Shown here piece by piece: positions 17,620 through 26,517 of a stretch of DNA of 64,000 bases. Within the stretch, counting starts at the first letter, position 1, and every line of letters begins with the position of its first letter. The stretch spans positions 3,100,001 to 3,164,000 of the forward strand of contig NZ_CP046175.1 in assembly GCF_009708215.1 (NCBI RefSeq), in the 5' to 3' direction. The DNA comes from Occultella kanbiaonis. GTDB taxonomy: Bacteria; Actinomycetota; Actinomycetes; Actinomycetales; Beutenbergiaceae. The position numbers were made by a program, and so were the translations under genes. Below the pieces are notes generated by a model, which was not told where the DNA came from, ran no database searches, and worked only from the letters and a program-made list of their open reading frames with translations.

Positions 17620-18498
17620 ATGCCCCGCGCGACCCTGACCGCAGGCACGATCGACTACGAGGACACCGGCGGCGACGGCCCCACCCTGGTGCTGCTGCAC
17701 GGCGTGAACATGGACGCGAGCCTGTGGCACGGCGTGGTGGAGCACCTCGCCCCACGGCACCGGTGCATCAGCCCGACCCTGCCGCTGGGCAGCCATCGCC
17801 GCCCGATGGACCGTCCCGACCTCGTCACCCACCGGGGCGTCTCGGCGATGGTCGGTGAACTGCTCGAGGAGCTCGACCTCCACGACGTGACCCTGGTCCT
17901 CAACGACTGGGGCGGTGCCCAGTTCCTCCTCGCGGGCGATGACTCGTCGCGGATCGGGTCCGCGGTGCTGGTGGCGTGCGAGGCGTTCGACAACTTCCCA
18001 CCGGGGCAGCCCGGCAAGGCGATCGCGACCTCCGCGCGGGTACCAGCCCTGCTCTGGCTGGCCATGCAACTGCAGCGGTTCACCTGGTTCCGGCGCGCCC
18101 CGGGCGGGTGGGGGTGGATGAGCAAGCGACCCGTGGACAAGGCACTGATGGACGTGTGGTTCGAGCCCTCGCGCAGCGACCCGCTCGTGCGCCGGGACCT
18201 GCGGACGTTCGCGCTGTCCACACCTCCCCCGAAGGACCTGCGGGAGCTGACCGAAGGACTTCGCCACTTCGACCGCCCGGCCCTGGTCGTGTGGGCGACC
18301 GAAGACCGGATGATGCCCCGCGAGCACGGACCAGCGCTCGCCGACCTGTTCCCGCGGGGCCGCCTGATCGAAGTGGCCGACTCCTACACCCTCGTGCCAC
18401 AGGACCAGCCGGCGCGGCTGGCCGCGATCCTCGACGACTTCGTCACCGAGGTGGGCACGCCCGAGCGTGGCGACGCGGCGCGGGAGGAGCCACGGTAA
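17620..18498 (+). CDS. Alpha/beta hydrolase, haloalkane-dehalogenase-like nucleophile
   Basis: A 292-residue alpha/beta-hydrolase. The oxyanion region is LVLLHGVNMDASLW (residues 23-36). The nucleophile elbow reads LVLNDWGGAQ with Asp96, not Ser. Asp within a DWGG elbow is characteristic of haloalkane dehalogenases, whereas esterases have GxSxG. The other triad members are probably in VWATEDRMMP (Asp) and near the C-terminus. The final His is not obvious to me, so the substrate class is uncertain. Confidence 0.83.
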   Translation: MPRATLTAGTIDYEDTGGDGPTLVLLHGVNMDASLWHGVVEHLAPRHRCISPTLPLGSHRRPMDRPDLVTHRGVSAMVGELLEELDLHDVTLVLNDWGGAQFLLAGDDSSRIGSAVLVACEAFDNFPPGQPGKAIATSARVPALLWLAMQLQRFTWFRRAPGGWGWMSKRPVDKALMDVWFEPSRSDPLVRRDLRTFALSTPPPKDLRELTEGLRHFDRPALVVWATEDRMMPREHGPALADLFPRGRLIEVADSYTLVPQDQPARLAAILDDFVTEVGTPERGDAAREEPR

Positions 18499-18519
18499 GG
18501 CCGTCACCGCGTCCTCCCG

Positions 18520-19518
18520 TCATGAACCCCCGCCGAGCTCACGGGCGATGATGCCCAGCGCCCGGGCGAACTCGGCGTCCTGGCCCGGCGACGCACCGCC
18601 GGCGGCGATGACGCCGCCCACGTCCGCCAGCGCGAGCAGGGACTGCCCGAACTCGATCGCGGCGCGGACGCCCTCGGCGAACGGGTCGACGGCGTCCAGC
18701 ACCCTCTGCACGTAACCGTCGGGGAGCACGGCGTCGCCGAACGAGGCGAGCACCGCGGCGCCGTCGTGGTCGATGACCACCGGGATACCGGGCAGCACCG
18801 GGAGCGTGCAGCCCACATCACGCAGCTCGCCGATGAACGCGGCGTGCCTGCCCGCGTCCCCGGCGTACTGCAGGAACAGCAGTTCGGCGCCGGCCTGCTG
18901 CTTGTGCAGCGCCCGCAGCGCCCGGCCCTGCACCGGCGCCGAGACCGGCGCCTCGGGCACCGCGGTGAACAGGCCGGCCCGGCTCGCCAGGTGGGCCGCG
19001 CTGATGCCGTCCAGGTCGAAGACTCCCTTCGCGTCCGGCCGGTGCCCGGCCGTGACCGGGTCACCGGTGACGCACAGCACGCCCGCCGCGCCGGAGTCCG
19101 CGATGGCCAGCAGTTCGCCCTCGATGGCGACCCGGTTCCGGTCCCGGCAGTTGATCCCGAGCCAGCCACGCAGGCCGTGCTGCTGCATCAGGGCGGCCCG
19201 GTAGGACGGTGGGAACTGCACCCGGGCCCGCGCGGAGTCCCCGGTGAGCACGGCGTCGGCCACGCCGGCGAGGTGATCGGCGGCCACCGCGAACGCGCCG
19301 GAGTCGAGCGGCGGCACCGGGAGCCCGGTGAGCACGAGCGGGCGGCGGGCCAGGATGGCGCGCACCTCCTGGGCCGCGGCGCTCGGCGGCGCCGCAGGCG
19401 CGCCGATCGCGGTGTTGCCCAAGCCGGCCCCCACCGGACCGGGCCACGGGGACGAGGCCCGGTCGACGCCGTCGTTCACGTCCGCACGCCCGGCGCCCAC
19501 CGAGACGCCCGCGGTCAT
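18520..19518 (-). CDS. Methylenetetrahydrofolate reductase family TIM-barrel protein
   Basis: A 332-residue protein. The diagnostic region is INCRDRNRVAIEGELL followed by GAAGVLCVTGDP, the folate/FAD-binding part of MTHFR-family barrels. Later strands include LLFLQYAGD and VLPGIPVV. It is longer and more divergent than classical MetF and lies alone, so it may serve a catabolic C1 or demethylation role and not methionine synthesis (inference). The start at 19518 has an AGGAGG ribosome-binding site; the earlier ATG at 19557 has none. Confidence 0.8.
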   Translation of the reverse strand: MTAGVSVGAGRADVNDGVDRASSPWPGPVGAGLGNTAIGAPAAPPSAAAQEVRAILARRPLVLTGLPVPPLDSGAFAVAADHLAGVADAVLTGDSARARVQFPPSYRAALMQQHGLRGWLGINCRDRNRVAIEGELLAIADSGAAGVLCVTGDPVTAGHRPDAKGVFDLDGISAAHLASRAGLFTAVPEAPVSAPVQGRALRALHKQQAGAELLFLQYAGDAGRHAAFIGELRDVGCTLPVLPGIPVVIDHDGAAVLASFGDAVLPDGYVQRVLDAVDPFAEGVRAAIEFGQSLLALADVGGVIAAGGASPGQDAEFARALGIIARELGGGS

Positions 19519-19704
19519 GGCGCCTCCTGAGGTTCCAGACGCATCACAGGCGAACACACCTCTCGACCTGGGTCAGGCGGGGCATGCGGTCGTGTGCTGG
19601 ACATCGTCGTGGCTCCCGGGCAGGAGGAGTGTCAATGGAACTGACATCGACGGTAGGCCGGGCAGGTTTCGTGGAGGTGTCGCCAAGACCTCCCGTGGCG
19701 CCTC

Positions 19705-20373
19705 TCAGGCGACGGCGGAGTCACCGACGGTGGTCCGGAACGAGCCGCGATCCGTGTGGATCCGCCACAGTCTGTCGGCAAGCGCCTCGGGTGCGAAGAG
19801 CGGGTCGCCCCCGCCGATCGCGCCCGGGATGATCAGCTGCCCGACGTGGATGCCCTCGGGAGACAGCGCCTCGTGCAGCATCGTCCCGTAGGCGGACTCG
19901 GCCGCGAACGCGGTGGAGGTGCCCGCGACGCGTCCGTTCGGGGTCGCCGCGCTGGATCCGTTGACGAGCAGGATCGTGCCCCGGCCCAGGTCCGTCATGC
20001 CGGGCAGCACCTGGCTGACCGCAGCCGCAGGCGCGAGGATCGAGAACTCGGTGGCGGCAGCGAGATCCTCGACGGTCGTCTCCAGCACCGGCCGCAGGAA
20101 CTCCCGGCTGGGAATCGGGCTGTACTGCAACACCTCGATGGTCCCCAGGTCCGCCGACGCTGACTCCAGTGCGTCGACCAGCGTGTCTCGGTCCCGGACG
20201 TCGGCGGCGAAGCCGCCCGCCTCGATCCCTTCCACGGCCAGGGCGCGGGCCATCTCGTCGAGCTTGTCCTGGTTGCGGGAGATGAGCGCGACGGCGAAAC
20301 CCTCGCGCCCGAACCGGTGTGCGGCGGCGAAGCCCAGGCCGGGTCCGGCGCCGATGATCGCGATCGATGTCAT
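19705..20373 (-). CDS. SDR-like Rossmann protein lacking the Tyr/Lys catalytic pair (paralogue)
   Basis: A 222-residue paralogue of the protein at 13833-14510. It shares the GAGPGLG nucleotide-binding motif, the GFAADV block and an EVLQYSP strand (the other copy has DVLEYSP). The catalytic region reads STAFAAESAYGTM, again without YxxxK. It is divergent from the maleylpyruvate-isomerase-like gene, with an inverted repeat in the gap. Confidence 0.82.
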   Translation of the reverse strand: MTSIAIIGAGPGLGFAAAHRFGREGFAVALISRNQDKLDEMARALAVEGIEAGGFAADVRDRDTLVDALESASADLGTIEVLQYSPIPSREFLRPVLETTVEDLAAATEFSILAPAAAVSQVLPGMTDLGRGTILLVNGSSAATPNGRVAGTSTAFAAESAYGTMLHEALSPEGIHVGQLIIPGAIGGGDPLFAPEALADRLWRIHTDRGSFRTTVGDSAVA

Positions 20374-20428
20374 GGTCTTCCTCGTCCCGTCCGCGCGATC
20401 ACCGGGTGCTGGGTGCGTCCCGTGCGCG

Positions 20429-20458
20429 CGGACACGTCCTCGACCCTATGCGTGTCCG
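20429..20458. promoter_or_regulatory. Inverted repeat in a divergent promoter region
   Basis: CGGACACG (20429-20436) and CGTGTCCG (20451-20458) are perfect inverted arms 14 bases apart. They lie in the 150-base gap between the divergent SDR-like gene (start 20373) and the gene at 20524. The size and place fit an operator for a dimeric repressor. No regulator is adjacent. Confidence 0.4.
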
Positions 20459-20523
20459 GAAACCTGGCGGGCCCGGCTCGAACGTCGCCCCAAGAACCTG
20501 GACGGAGCATCTAGCCTCGAAGG

Positions 20524-21336
20524 ATGAGCAACCTCAGCGCGGAACGCTCCCGGCACGCACTGACCGAGCACACCCGACGGCTGACTGAGGCGGCCGGCGC
20601 GGCCGATCCGACCGCACCGGTACCGACCTGCCCGGGCTGGACCGTGGCGGATCTGGTCGCGCACGTCGGCCAGACGCAGCACTGGGTGGCGGACATCGTC
20701 GAGCAACGCATCGCCGACCCGGCCCTGCTGCCCACCGAGATGGCCGAGGTGCCCGCCGACGTCTCGGCATGGCCGGCCTGGCTGATCGACGGCGGCGCCC
20801 GGGTGGTCGCGGCCTTCGACGACGCGGCGCTGGTGGAGCCGGTCTTCAACGCCGCGGGTGACGACCGCACCGGCGGGGTGTTCTGGTTGCAGAGCCAGCT
20901 CAACGAGGCGGTCATCCACGGCTACGACGCCGCCGCGGCTGCGCTCGGCGACGTCGTGGTCGACTTCGACATCGACGTCGACGTGGCTGCCGAGCTCGTC
21001 ACCAACCATCTGGCGATGCTCACCTCGCCGACCTGGGCGGCCCTGCGACCGGAGTCAGCCACTGCAGTGAGCGGCGCCGGGGAGTCGTTGCACTGGCACG
21101 CCGACGATCTCGACTCCTCCGGCGAATGGCTGATCGAGCGTGGCGCCGACGGTGCGACCTGGCAGCCCGGGCACGGCACCGCGGATGCGACCGTGCGAGG
21201 ACCAGCGGGCGTGCTCCTGCTGATCCTGACCCGTCGCCTTCCGCTCACAGCCGTGAGCCCCGGCGTGGTGCGCCTCGTCGGCGACGCCGAGCTCGTCGGT
21301 CATTGGGTCGCCAACACTGCCCACATCGCGGACTGA
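20524..21336 (+). CDS. Maleylpyruvate isomerase family, mycothiol-dependent-type protein
   Basis: A 270-residue protein. The N-terminal DinB-type bundle has the family hallmarks VPTCPGWTVADLVAHVG and WLQSQLNEAVIHGYDAAAA, in which His residues would bind metal. The C-terminal domain (ESLHWHADD, GPAGVLLLILTRRLP) matches the small MDMPI_C-type domain. These enzymes are found mainly in actinobacteria and use mycothiol. The particular substrate is unknown. Confidence 0.92.
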   Translation: MSNLSAERSRHALTEHTRRLTEAAGAADPTAPVPTCPGWTVADLVAHVGQTQHWVADIVEQRIADPALLPTEMAEVPADVSAWPAWLIDGGARVVAAFDDAALVEPVFNAAGDDRTGGVFWLQSQLNEAVIHGYDAAAAALGDVVVDFDIDVDVAAELVTNHLAMLTSPTWAALRPESATAVSGAGESLHWHADDLDSSGEWLIERGADGATWQPGHGTADATVRGPAGVLLLILTRRLPLTAVSPGVVRLVGDAELVGHWVANTAHIAD

Positions 21337-21448
21337 CGGGGTCAGCGGCAGCGCGGGGGTTCGCATCGGACGACGGCTCTTGGGGACCTGTCCGGTGGCT
21401 CGGTTGAACTCAAGACCGCACGGCTTCTGCTCGGATAGGTTCTCGACC

Positions 21449-22813
21449 ATGTCGGGATCCTCAGACGAGCAGACGTACAGCTACGCCCGACTTTCGACAC
21501 TCACCTTCGGCGACGGGCAGACGGATCTGAAGCTCTCCACCAGCGGGGGCCGCACCACAACCGGGCCCACCGCGCACCCGATCTTCTTCGACGGCTTCCT
21601 CGGCCACCCCGAGCAGGCTGCCGCCTCGTTGCTCGCGGTCGCCAGAGTCGCCCGCACCCGCTTCTACGTGCCGCCTGGCATGGTCGCCGCAATCCTGCGA
21701 GCGGCCGACCCCGTCGTCACCAGCAACGGGGACAGGCTCCGGTTCGAGAGTTTCTCCGCCTGTTGCGGTGTGTACGCCCGATATGACGCGCTACCGGGAA
21801 GCCTCGAGGGCACCGTGCTCGACGCCGGCACCACCAATGTCGACTTCAACGCGCCGCTGCGCGACGCCCTCGCTCGCATCAGCGGCCTCGAGCCACTCCA
21901 TCTCCAAGTTGGCGAGGACGTCGTGGTCCGCACCCTCGACGTTGAGGTGACCGAGAAGAAGGTCCCGCTGCCCGAGCGCTGGCTCAAGGGCTTCGCCGAA
22001 GTGCAACTCTCCTCCGCTTCGGTGACGCCCGTATTCGAGGTCGCTGCCTCTGAAGCCAGGTGATTCATCCGGAGCCTGCCGCGCTCCGGCAGCCGCAAGC
22101 CCGTCTGGGTCGTCCCAGCCGGCCGCGGCCTGCGCATCACCACGCGCCCGACGCCGGAGGGCGTGTCTCTCTCCGGACTCGACCGGCTCAAGCCGCTCGA
22201 GCCGTTGCTGCGGTTCGCCCGGTCCCTGCGGGCGTACGCCGCCCCGCACGACCCGCTCGGCGCCACGGGGCTCTGGGAGTTGGACCTGGACGATGCTCGC
22301 CTCGTTCTCGCCCTCAGCCCAGAATCCAGCCGCGGCTTCTCCGGTGAAGGTGGAGTGCTCTGGGACCTCACCGACGAGCAGTCCGCCGACGACGCGGACC
22401 TCATCGCTGCCCTGCTCGCGTTCGAACCACGGATCGAGATCGCGCGTCTGGCTGTTGAGTCCGGCCTGGACACCGACCGCGTCACCCGCGCCCTCGGCCG
22501 TCTCGGCGCAGCCGGCAGAGTCGGATACGACGCCGCCGAAGCCGCGTACTTCCACCGCGAACTGCCCTACGACCCGGAACGACTCACGAGCATGCACCCA
22601 CGCCTGCGGGACGCGCTCGCCCTGGTCGAGAGCGCAGCGGTCAGACTCGACGGAGAGACCGCCTACGTCCGCAGCGGCGATTCCGACCACGTCGTACGCC
22701 GCACGGTCGACGGTGATCGCTGCACCTGCCCGTGGTACGCCAAGCACAAGGGAGGCAGGGGTCCCTGCAAGCATGTGCTCGCGGCCGATCTGGTCCGGAA
22801 GCAGCAACCATGA
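21449..22813 (+). pseudogene. SWIM zinc-finger protein interrupted by an in-frame TGA
   Basis: The reading frame from ATG 21449 gives 204 residues, stops at TGA 22061-22063, then stays open in the same frame to 22813. The part just after the stop (IRSLPR, VWVVPAGRGLRIT) continues the protein naturally. The C-terminus carries a SWIM finger (CTC...PCKH, CxCxnCxH). SWIM fingers bind DNA or protein, and this family accompanies DUF6493 proteins in actinomycetes. The first codon lost would fit CGA (Arg) mutated to TGA, or a sequencing error. An internal ATG or GTG, for example 22163, could still express the SWIM half. The 3' end overlaps the next gene by ATGA. Confidence 0.82.
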
Positions 22814-24408
22814 CCCTGGACGGCGTGCTCTCCTGGTTGGAGCACGGTGACACACGCTACGTGCGGGACGCTCTCATCAACCTCACCGAGAGCGACCGGA
22901 AGGCGCTGGGCCCGAAGGCTCGCGGTTGGCTCACCCGGGGCAATCCGACGCGCATCCCGGCGACGCATGCAGCACTGGCCGTCCTCGCCACCGCAGATGG
23001 CTCGCGGCAGGCCATGATCGCCGGTCAGCACAGCTTCGAGTACAGCCGCTCCTTCGTCGAACACGCGGCAGCGATCCTGCAGGCTCGCGACCCGGCCTGG
23101 CTCCCCGCGTTCGTCGACGCCGTACTGGACTTGGCGGACAACGGGAACTGGCGCCTCGCTCGCGGTCTCGTCCGCTCCGGGGCCGTGGCTGCCCCCGAGC
23201 ATCCCGACTATGTGCGCGGGATCGTCCGCGGCGTGCCAACCTACGGCGCCGCAAACCGGCGGCCCTTGATCGACCAACTCGAGGAGGATCCGGGCCTCGT
23301 CGGGGAACCGCTGCTGCGCATGCTCGCAACCGAGGGGTCGGGACGCCTGTTGGCCTACCACGACAGCTTCCAGGAGAACCCCGTCACGTACCTGCCGGCT
23401 CAGACCCCGTCCGCTGCGGCGACCTGGCGCGTCACGCTCCTGGTGTTCTCCCAGCAGGGCCGCCTGGATCGCGGCCGGTTGCTCGACACCGTTCTCGCCG
23501 CTCCCCTGCGCGACTGGGCCACCGCCGACCTCGGCTGGTACACGGGCATGCACGACGCTCTCCAGCCTTCGCTCGACGAGATCGCAACTCGGCAGGGAAC
23601 CTACGTGAGGCTCCTCACCGTGGAGCATGGACCATCTGTCAGGACCGCACAGCGCGAACTCCTCCGGCTCGTCCCGGACGAGAGGTTCGAACCGCAGCCG
23701 TTCCTGGCCGCCAGTCGCGCGACCCTCGGCCGGACCGACAAGGCCGCCGTGGCCGCTCAGTTGCGCCTGCTCAGCCGATTCGCCGAGGCCCAACCCGGCG
23801 CCCCGATCGCCGACATCGTCCAGTTCGCCCTCGATCATCCGCGAGCCGACGTTCGCGAGCAGGCAGCGAAGATCCTCGCACGCCTCGGCGTCGACGTAAG
23901 CGTGGCCAGCGAGCGTCCCCGGTTCGTTCCCACCGAGCCGAAGGCGCGCCCGCCGGCCGCGCCTGTGTGTCCCGTGGAGACGCCCGATGAACTCGCTGAG
24001 GTGCTCCTGGGACTCCTCGAAGTCGTCGAACCCATCGAGACCGAACGCGCGATCGACGGACTGTTGCGCTTCGCCGAGGATCGTCCCTCGACGGCGGACC
24101 TGCTCTTGACCCGTCTGTCCGCTTCGCAGTTCTTCCCGGGCGACCCACGCGTCGCCGCCCACGTCCTGGCCCTCGCCTGGCTCGCACCGCGCGAGCGTGT
24201 CCGCGACGGCGACTGGCCGATCCTGCTCGGCCATGCGTCCTATCCCGGCGGGGCAGCCGCCCCGCAGACCTTCGTGGGAGCGATCGGCAGGCGTCTGACC
24301 GGCGTCGCCCACGCGGTCCGCGATGGCAGGCACACCTCCTTGGCGATGCCGACGCGCACGGACTTCAGCCTCGATGCGAGGAGCTCGATCGTCGGATACG
24401 CGACGTGA
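22810..24408 (+). CDS. DUF6493-family protein, N-terminal part (frame broken near 24378)
   Basis: A 532-residue, mostly helical repeat-like protein (HEAT-like spacing, many Leu/Ala/Arg) that matches the N-terminal part of DUF6493-type proteins. Those are normally one polypeptide with the segment encoded by the next frame. Translation ends ARSSIVGYAT, but from 24378 the +2 frame reads EELDRRIRDVSRSGPVLELE, a continuous helix leading into the next ORF. One missing base at about 24376-24378 explains both. The gene starts inside the SWIM stop codon (ATGA), so the two were one operon. Confidence 0.72.
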   Translation: MTLDGVLSWLEHGDTRYVRDALINLTESDRKALGPKARGWLTRGNPTRIPATHAALAVLATADGSRQAMIAGQHSFEYSRSFVEHAAAILQARDPAWLPAFVDAVLDLADNGNWRLARGLVRSGAVAAPEHPDYVRGIVRGVPTYGAANRRPLIDQLEEDPGLVGEPLLRMLATEGSGRLLAYHDSFQENPVTYLPAQTPSAAATWRVTLLVFSQQGRLDRGRLLDTVLAAPLRDWATADLGWYTGMHDALQPSLDEIATRQGTYVRLLTVEHGPSVRTAQRELLRLVPDERFEPQPFLAASRATLGRTDKAAVAAQLRLLSRFAEAQPGAPIADIVQFALDHPRADVREQAAKILARLGVDVSVASERPRFVPTEPKARPPAAPVCPVETPDELAEVLLGLLEVVEPIETERAIDGLLRFAEDRPSTADLLLTRLSASQFFPGDPRVAAHVLALAWLAPRERVRDGDWPILLGHASYPGGAAAPQTFVGAIGRRLTGVAHAVRDGRHTSLAMPTRTDFSLDARSSIVGYAT

Positions 24409-25301
24409 GTCGATCGGGGCCGGTCCTTGAACTCGAACTCGTGGTCGCCCTGCTGCGGATCCCTGCCGATGAGAGGGCGGGAATCGCGATCCCGAGCTCA
24501 TTGCGGAGTTCCGAAGCGGTCGCCGCGGCCCGGGAGTCAGGGCCGCCCGCCTGGCAGCGTCAGGTCGCCCGTGACCAACCCAGTGCCTGGGGGCCGGAAC
24601 TCCGGATGTCCCTGTTCCGTGACGAGCAGGGGAACGAGGGGCATGCCGCAGCGGGAATCCTCGCCCGATCGAGACCGGAGCGCACCTTCGACTCCGAGGC
24701 CGACTATGGAGCGCACGAGCCACGCTTCGAGGAGACACTGGCCCTGGGTGCAGCGCTCCTGCCTCACGACCACGACGTCCTCGCCGCCCACGCGCACCCC
24801 TACCTGCAACTAGACCTGCTCAGGCCCCGTGCGTGCTCGGTCCCGGTCGTCGATGCGATCGCGCGGGCAAGGGCGCGCAACCGGGCACCGACATCGTCTG
24901 CGCTCGTCCTCGCCCTCGCCGCGAAGGATGCACGCGGCCGGACGGCTGCCCAGGACGCAGTGGTCGACCTCGCTCGCCATGGCGTGCTCGACGGCAAGGA
25001 CCTTGGGCGCCAAGCCGCGCTGCTGCTCGCTGACGACCTCGTCGTCGGGCGACGGGTCAGCAGTGGGTTGAGCGAGTGTGCCCGCGCCGATGACGCTGCG
25101 GTGCTGCCCGTCCTCGACGCACTGCAGGAGATCGGGGCCGTCCTGCCAGGACGTCGCGACGCCGGAGCCTTCCTCGAGTTGGCCGCGAACCTCGCCGAGC
25201 GGACGGGCCGCACCATCGCCGTCGCGCCAGAGTTCGAGAGGCTGGCGGCGGGCACGTCGGCATCGATGCTCGCCAAGGCTGCGCGCCGCCTTCTCCGATG
25301 A
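24405..25301 (+). CDS. DUF6493-family protein, C-terminal part (separate frame)
   Basis: A 298-residue frame whose first possible start is GTG 24405, overlapping the previous stop (GTGA). Protein-like sequence extends upstream of that GTG to about 24378, which argues that it is the severed C-terminal half of the preceding gene (DUF7824/DUF7825-like region). The GTGA overlap could still allow coupled translation of two half-proteins. Role unknown. Confidence 0.68.
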   Translation: MSRSGPVLELELVVALLRIPADERAGIAIPSSLRSSEAVAAARESGPPAWQRQVARDQPSAWGPELRMSLFRDEQGNEGHAAAGILARSRPERTFDSEADYGAHEPRFEETLALGAALLPHDHDVLAAHAHPYLQLDLLRPRACSVPVVDAIARARARNRAPTSSALVLALAAKDARGRTAAQDAVVDLARHGVLDGKDLGRQAALLLADDLVVGRRVSSGLSECARADDAAVLPVLDALQEIGAVLPGRRDAGAFLELAANLAERTGRTIAVAPEFERLAAGTSASMLAKAARRLLR

Positions 25302-25451
25302 GCCGTCGCCGAGCATCGTCCTCACGTGGCGCTGCCACGGGTTGCGCACCCGTGCCGGCCGGCGCCGCGAATCCCGGGACCGTGGCGGCCCGTCGCCGGT
25401 AAAATCCGCTGATCGTCGAGTACCGTCGCTCGCGAAGCTGTGGAGGTTGCC

Positions 25452-26474
25452 ATGCTCTCCATCGTCGTGGAGACCGCGATCGGACTCGCGTTGATCTTCT
25501 ATCTGATGGCCTTGGTGTGCAGCGCCCTCACCGAGGCGATCGCGAACGCGATGAGAAAGAGGGCCAAGTACCTGCTGCGCGGACTGCGCGAACTGCTCGA
25601 CGACCCCGGAGATACGGGGACCGGGCCGAGCATCGTCGCGCCGGTGGCCCCGATCGTGGCCGAGCAGGCGCTCTACAGCCAGGCTCTGGCGGCCAACGCA
25701 ACGACCGTCCCGCCCACCTCCGCAGCCGCGGACGGCGCGTCCGATCCGTGGACGACGGCGGTCATGGGTCACGCCCTCGTCAGACCGTTCAAGGAAGCCC
25801 GCTCCACCCGGCAGAAGACCCGGAACCCCAGCTACCTCCCCGCGCGGGCGTTCGCCTCCGTCCTGGTGGACCTGATCGTGCCCGACACGGACGGCGAGAC
25901 GACCCTCACCGCGATCCGCGGCCACGTCGCCGCCCTGGACGACTCCACCCCGTTCAAGGGCGCCCTGACCAGCATCCTCAAGCGGACCGAGGGAGATGTG
26001 AAGACCTTCGTCTCCGCGCTCGAGGAGTGGTACGACGACCAGATGGACCGCATCAGCGGCTCCTACAAGCGCTGGTCCAAGCGGTGGCTGGTGGTCATCG
26101 CCGTCGTCCTGGTCGGCGCTGCCGGGATCGACACCCTCTCGATCGGGCGATCGCTGTACGAGGATGCACCGCTGCGTGCCGCGGTCGTGGCGGCCGCCGC
26201 CAACGAGAGCCTCTGCGAACAGGACGAATCGTTCGACGAGACGCGCGAGTGTGTGAGGTCCACGCTCACGGAACTGGGATCCAGCAACGGCCTCCCGCTC
26301 GGTTGGTCCGAGGACAGCAGGCCCACGACGTTCGCCGGCTGGCTGCTCAAGGCGCTCGGCCTGGCGATCACCGCCGCTGCCGCCGCCCTCGGGGCACCGT
26401 TCTGGTACGACGCCCTCAACCGGCTGGGGTCGCTGCGCAACACCGGGCCGAAGCCGAAACCGGCGAACGCCTGA
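25452..26474 (+). CDS. Conserved membrane protein of unknown function
   Basis: A 340-residue protein. One N-terminal helix (VVETAIGLALIFYLMALVCSALTEAI) precedes a cytoplasmic helical stretch (KRAKYLLRGLRELL), then a variable linker. The NPSYLPARAFASVLVDLI block is followed by EWYDDQMDRISGSYKRW, then two more helices and a final LGAPFWYDALNRLGSLR block. These blocks recur in a widespread but uncharacterised bacterial family. The ATG at 25452 follows TGGAGG; the GTG at 25440 would place that site inside the gene. Its position after the SWIM/DUF6493 pair may be coincidental. Confidence 0.8.
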   Translation: MLSIVVETAIGLALIFYLMALVCSALTEAIANAMRKRAKYLLRGLRELLDDPGDTGTGPSIVAPVAPIVAEQALYSQALAANATTVPPTSAAADGASDPWTTAVMGHALVRPFKEARSTRQKTRNPSYLPARAFASVLVDLIVPDTDGETTLTAIRGHVAALDDSTPFKGALTSILKRTEGDVKTFVSALEEWYDDQMDRISGSYKRWSKRWLVVIAVVLVGAAGIDTLSIGRSLYEDAPLRAAVVAAAANESLCEQDESFDETRECVRSTLTELGSSNGLPLGWSEDSRPTTFAGWLLKALGLAITAAAAALGAPFWYDALNRLGSLRNTGPKPKPANA

Positions 26475-26517
26475 CGACGCGCGACTCGGACCCGCGCAGA
26501 CCTGCCCGTCGCAGTCG

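Noticed and set aside
19630-19646. GTGTCA/TGACAT inverted repeat and TTGACA box upstream of the MTHFR-like gene
   Set aside because: Short arms, no -10 at a proper distance; not strong enough to list as a promoter.
23363-24738. Long minus-strand frame opposite the DUF6493 genes
   Set aside because: Repeats of Arg/Gly/Ala with no domain pattern; typical antisense shadow of a high-GC gene.
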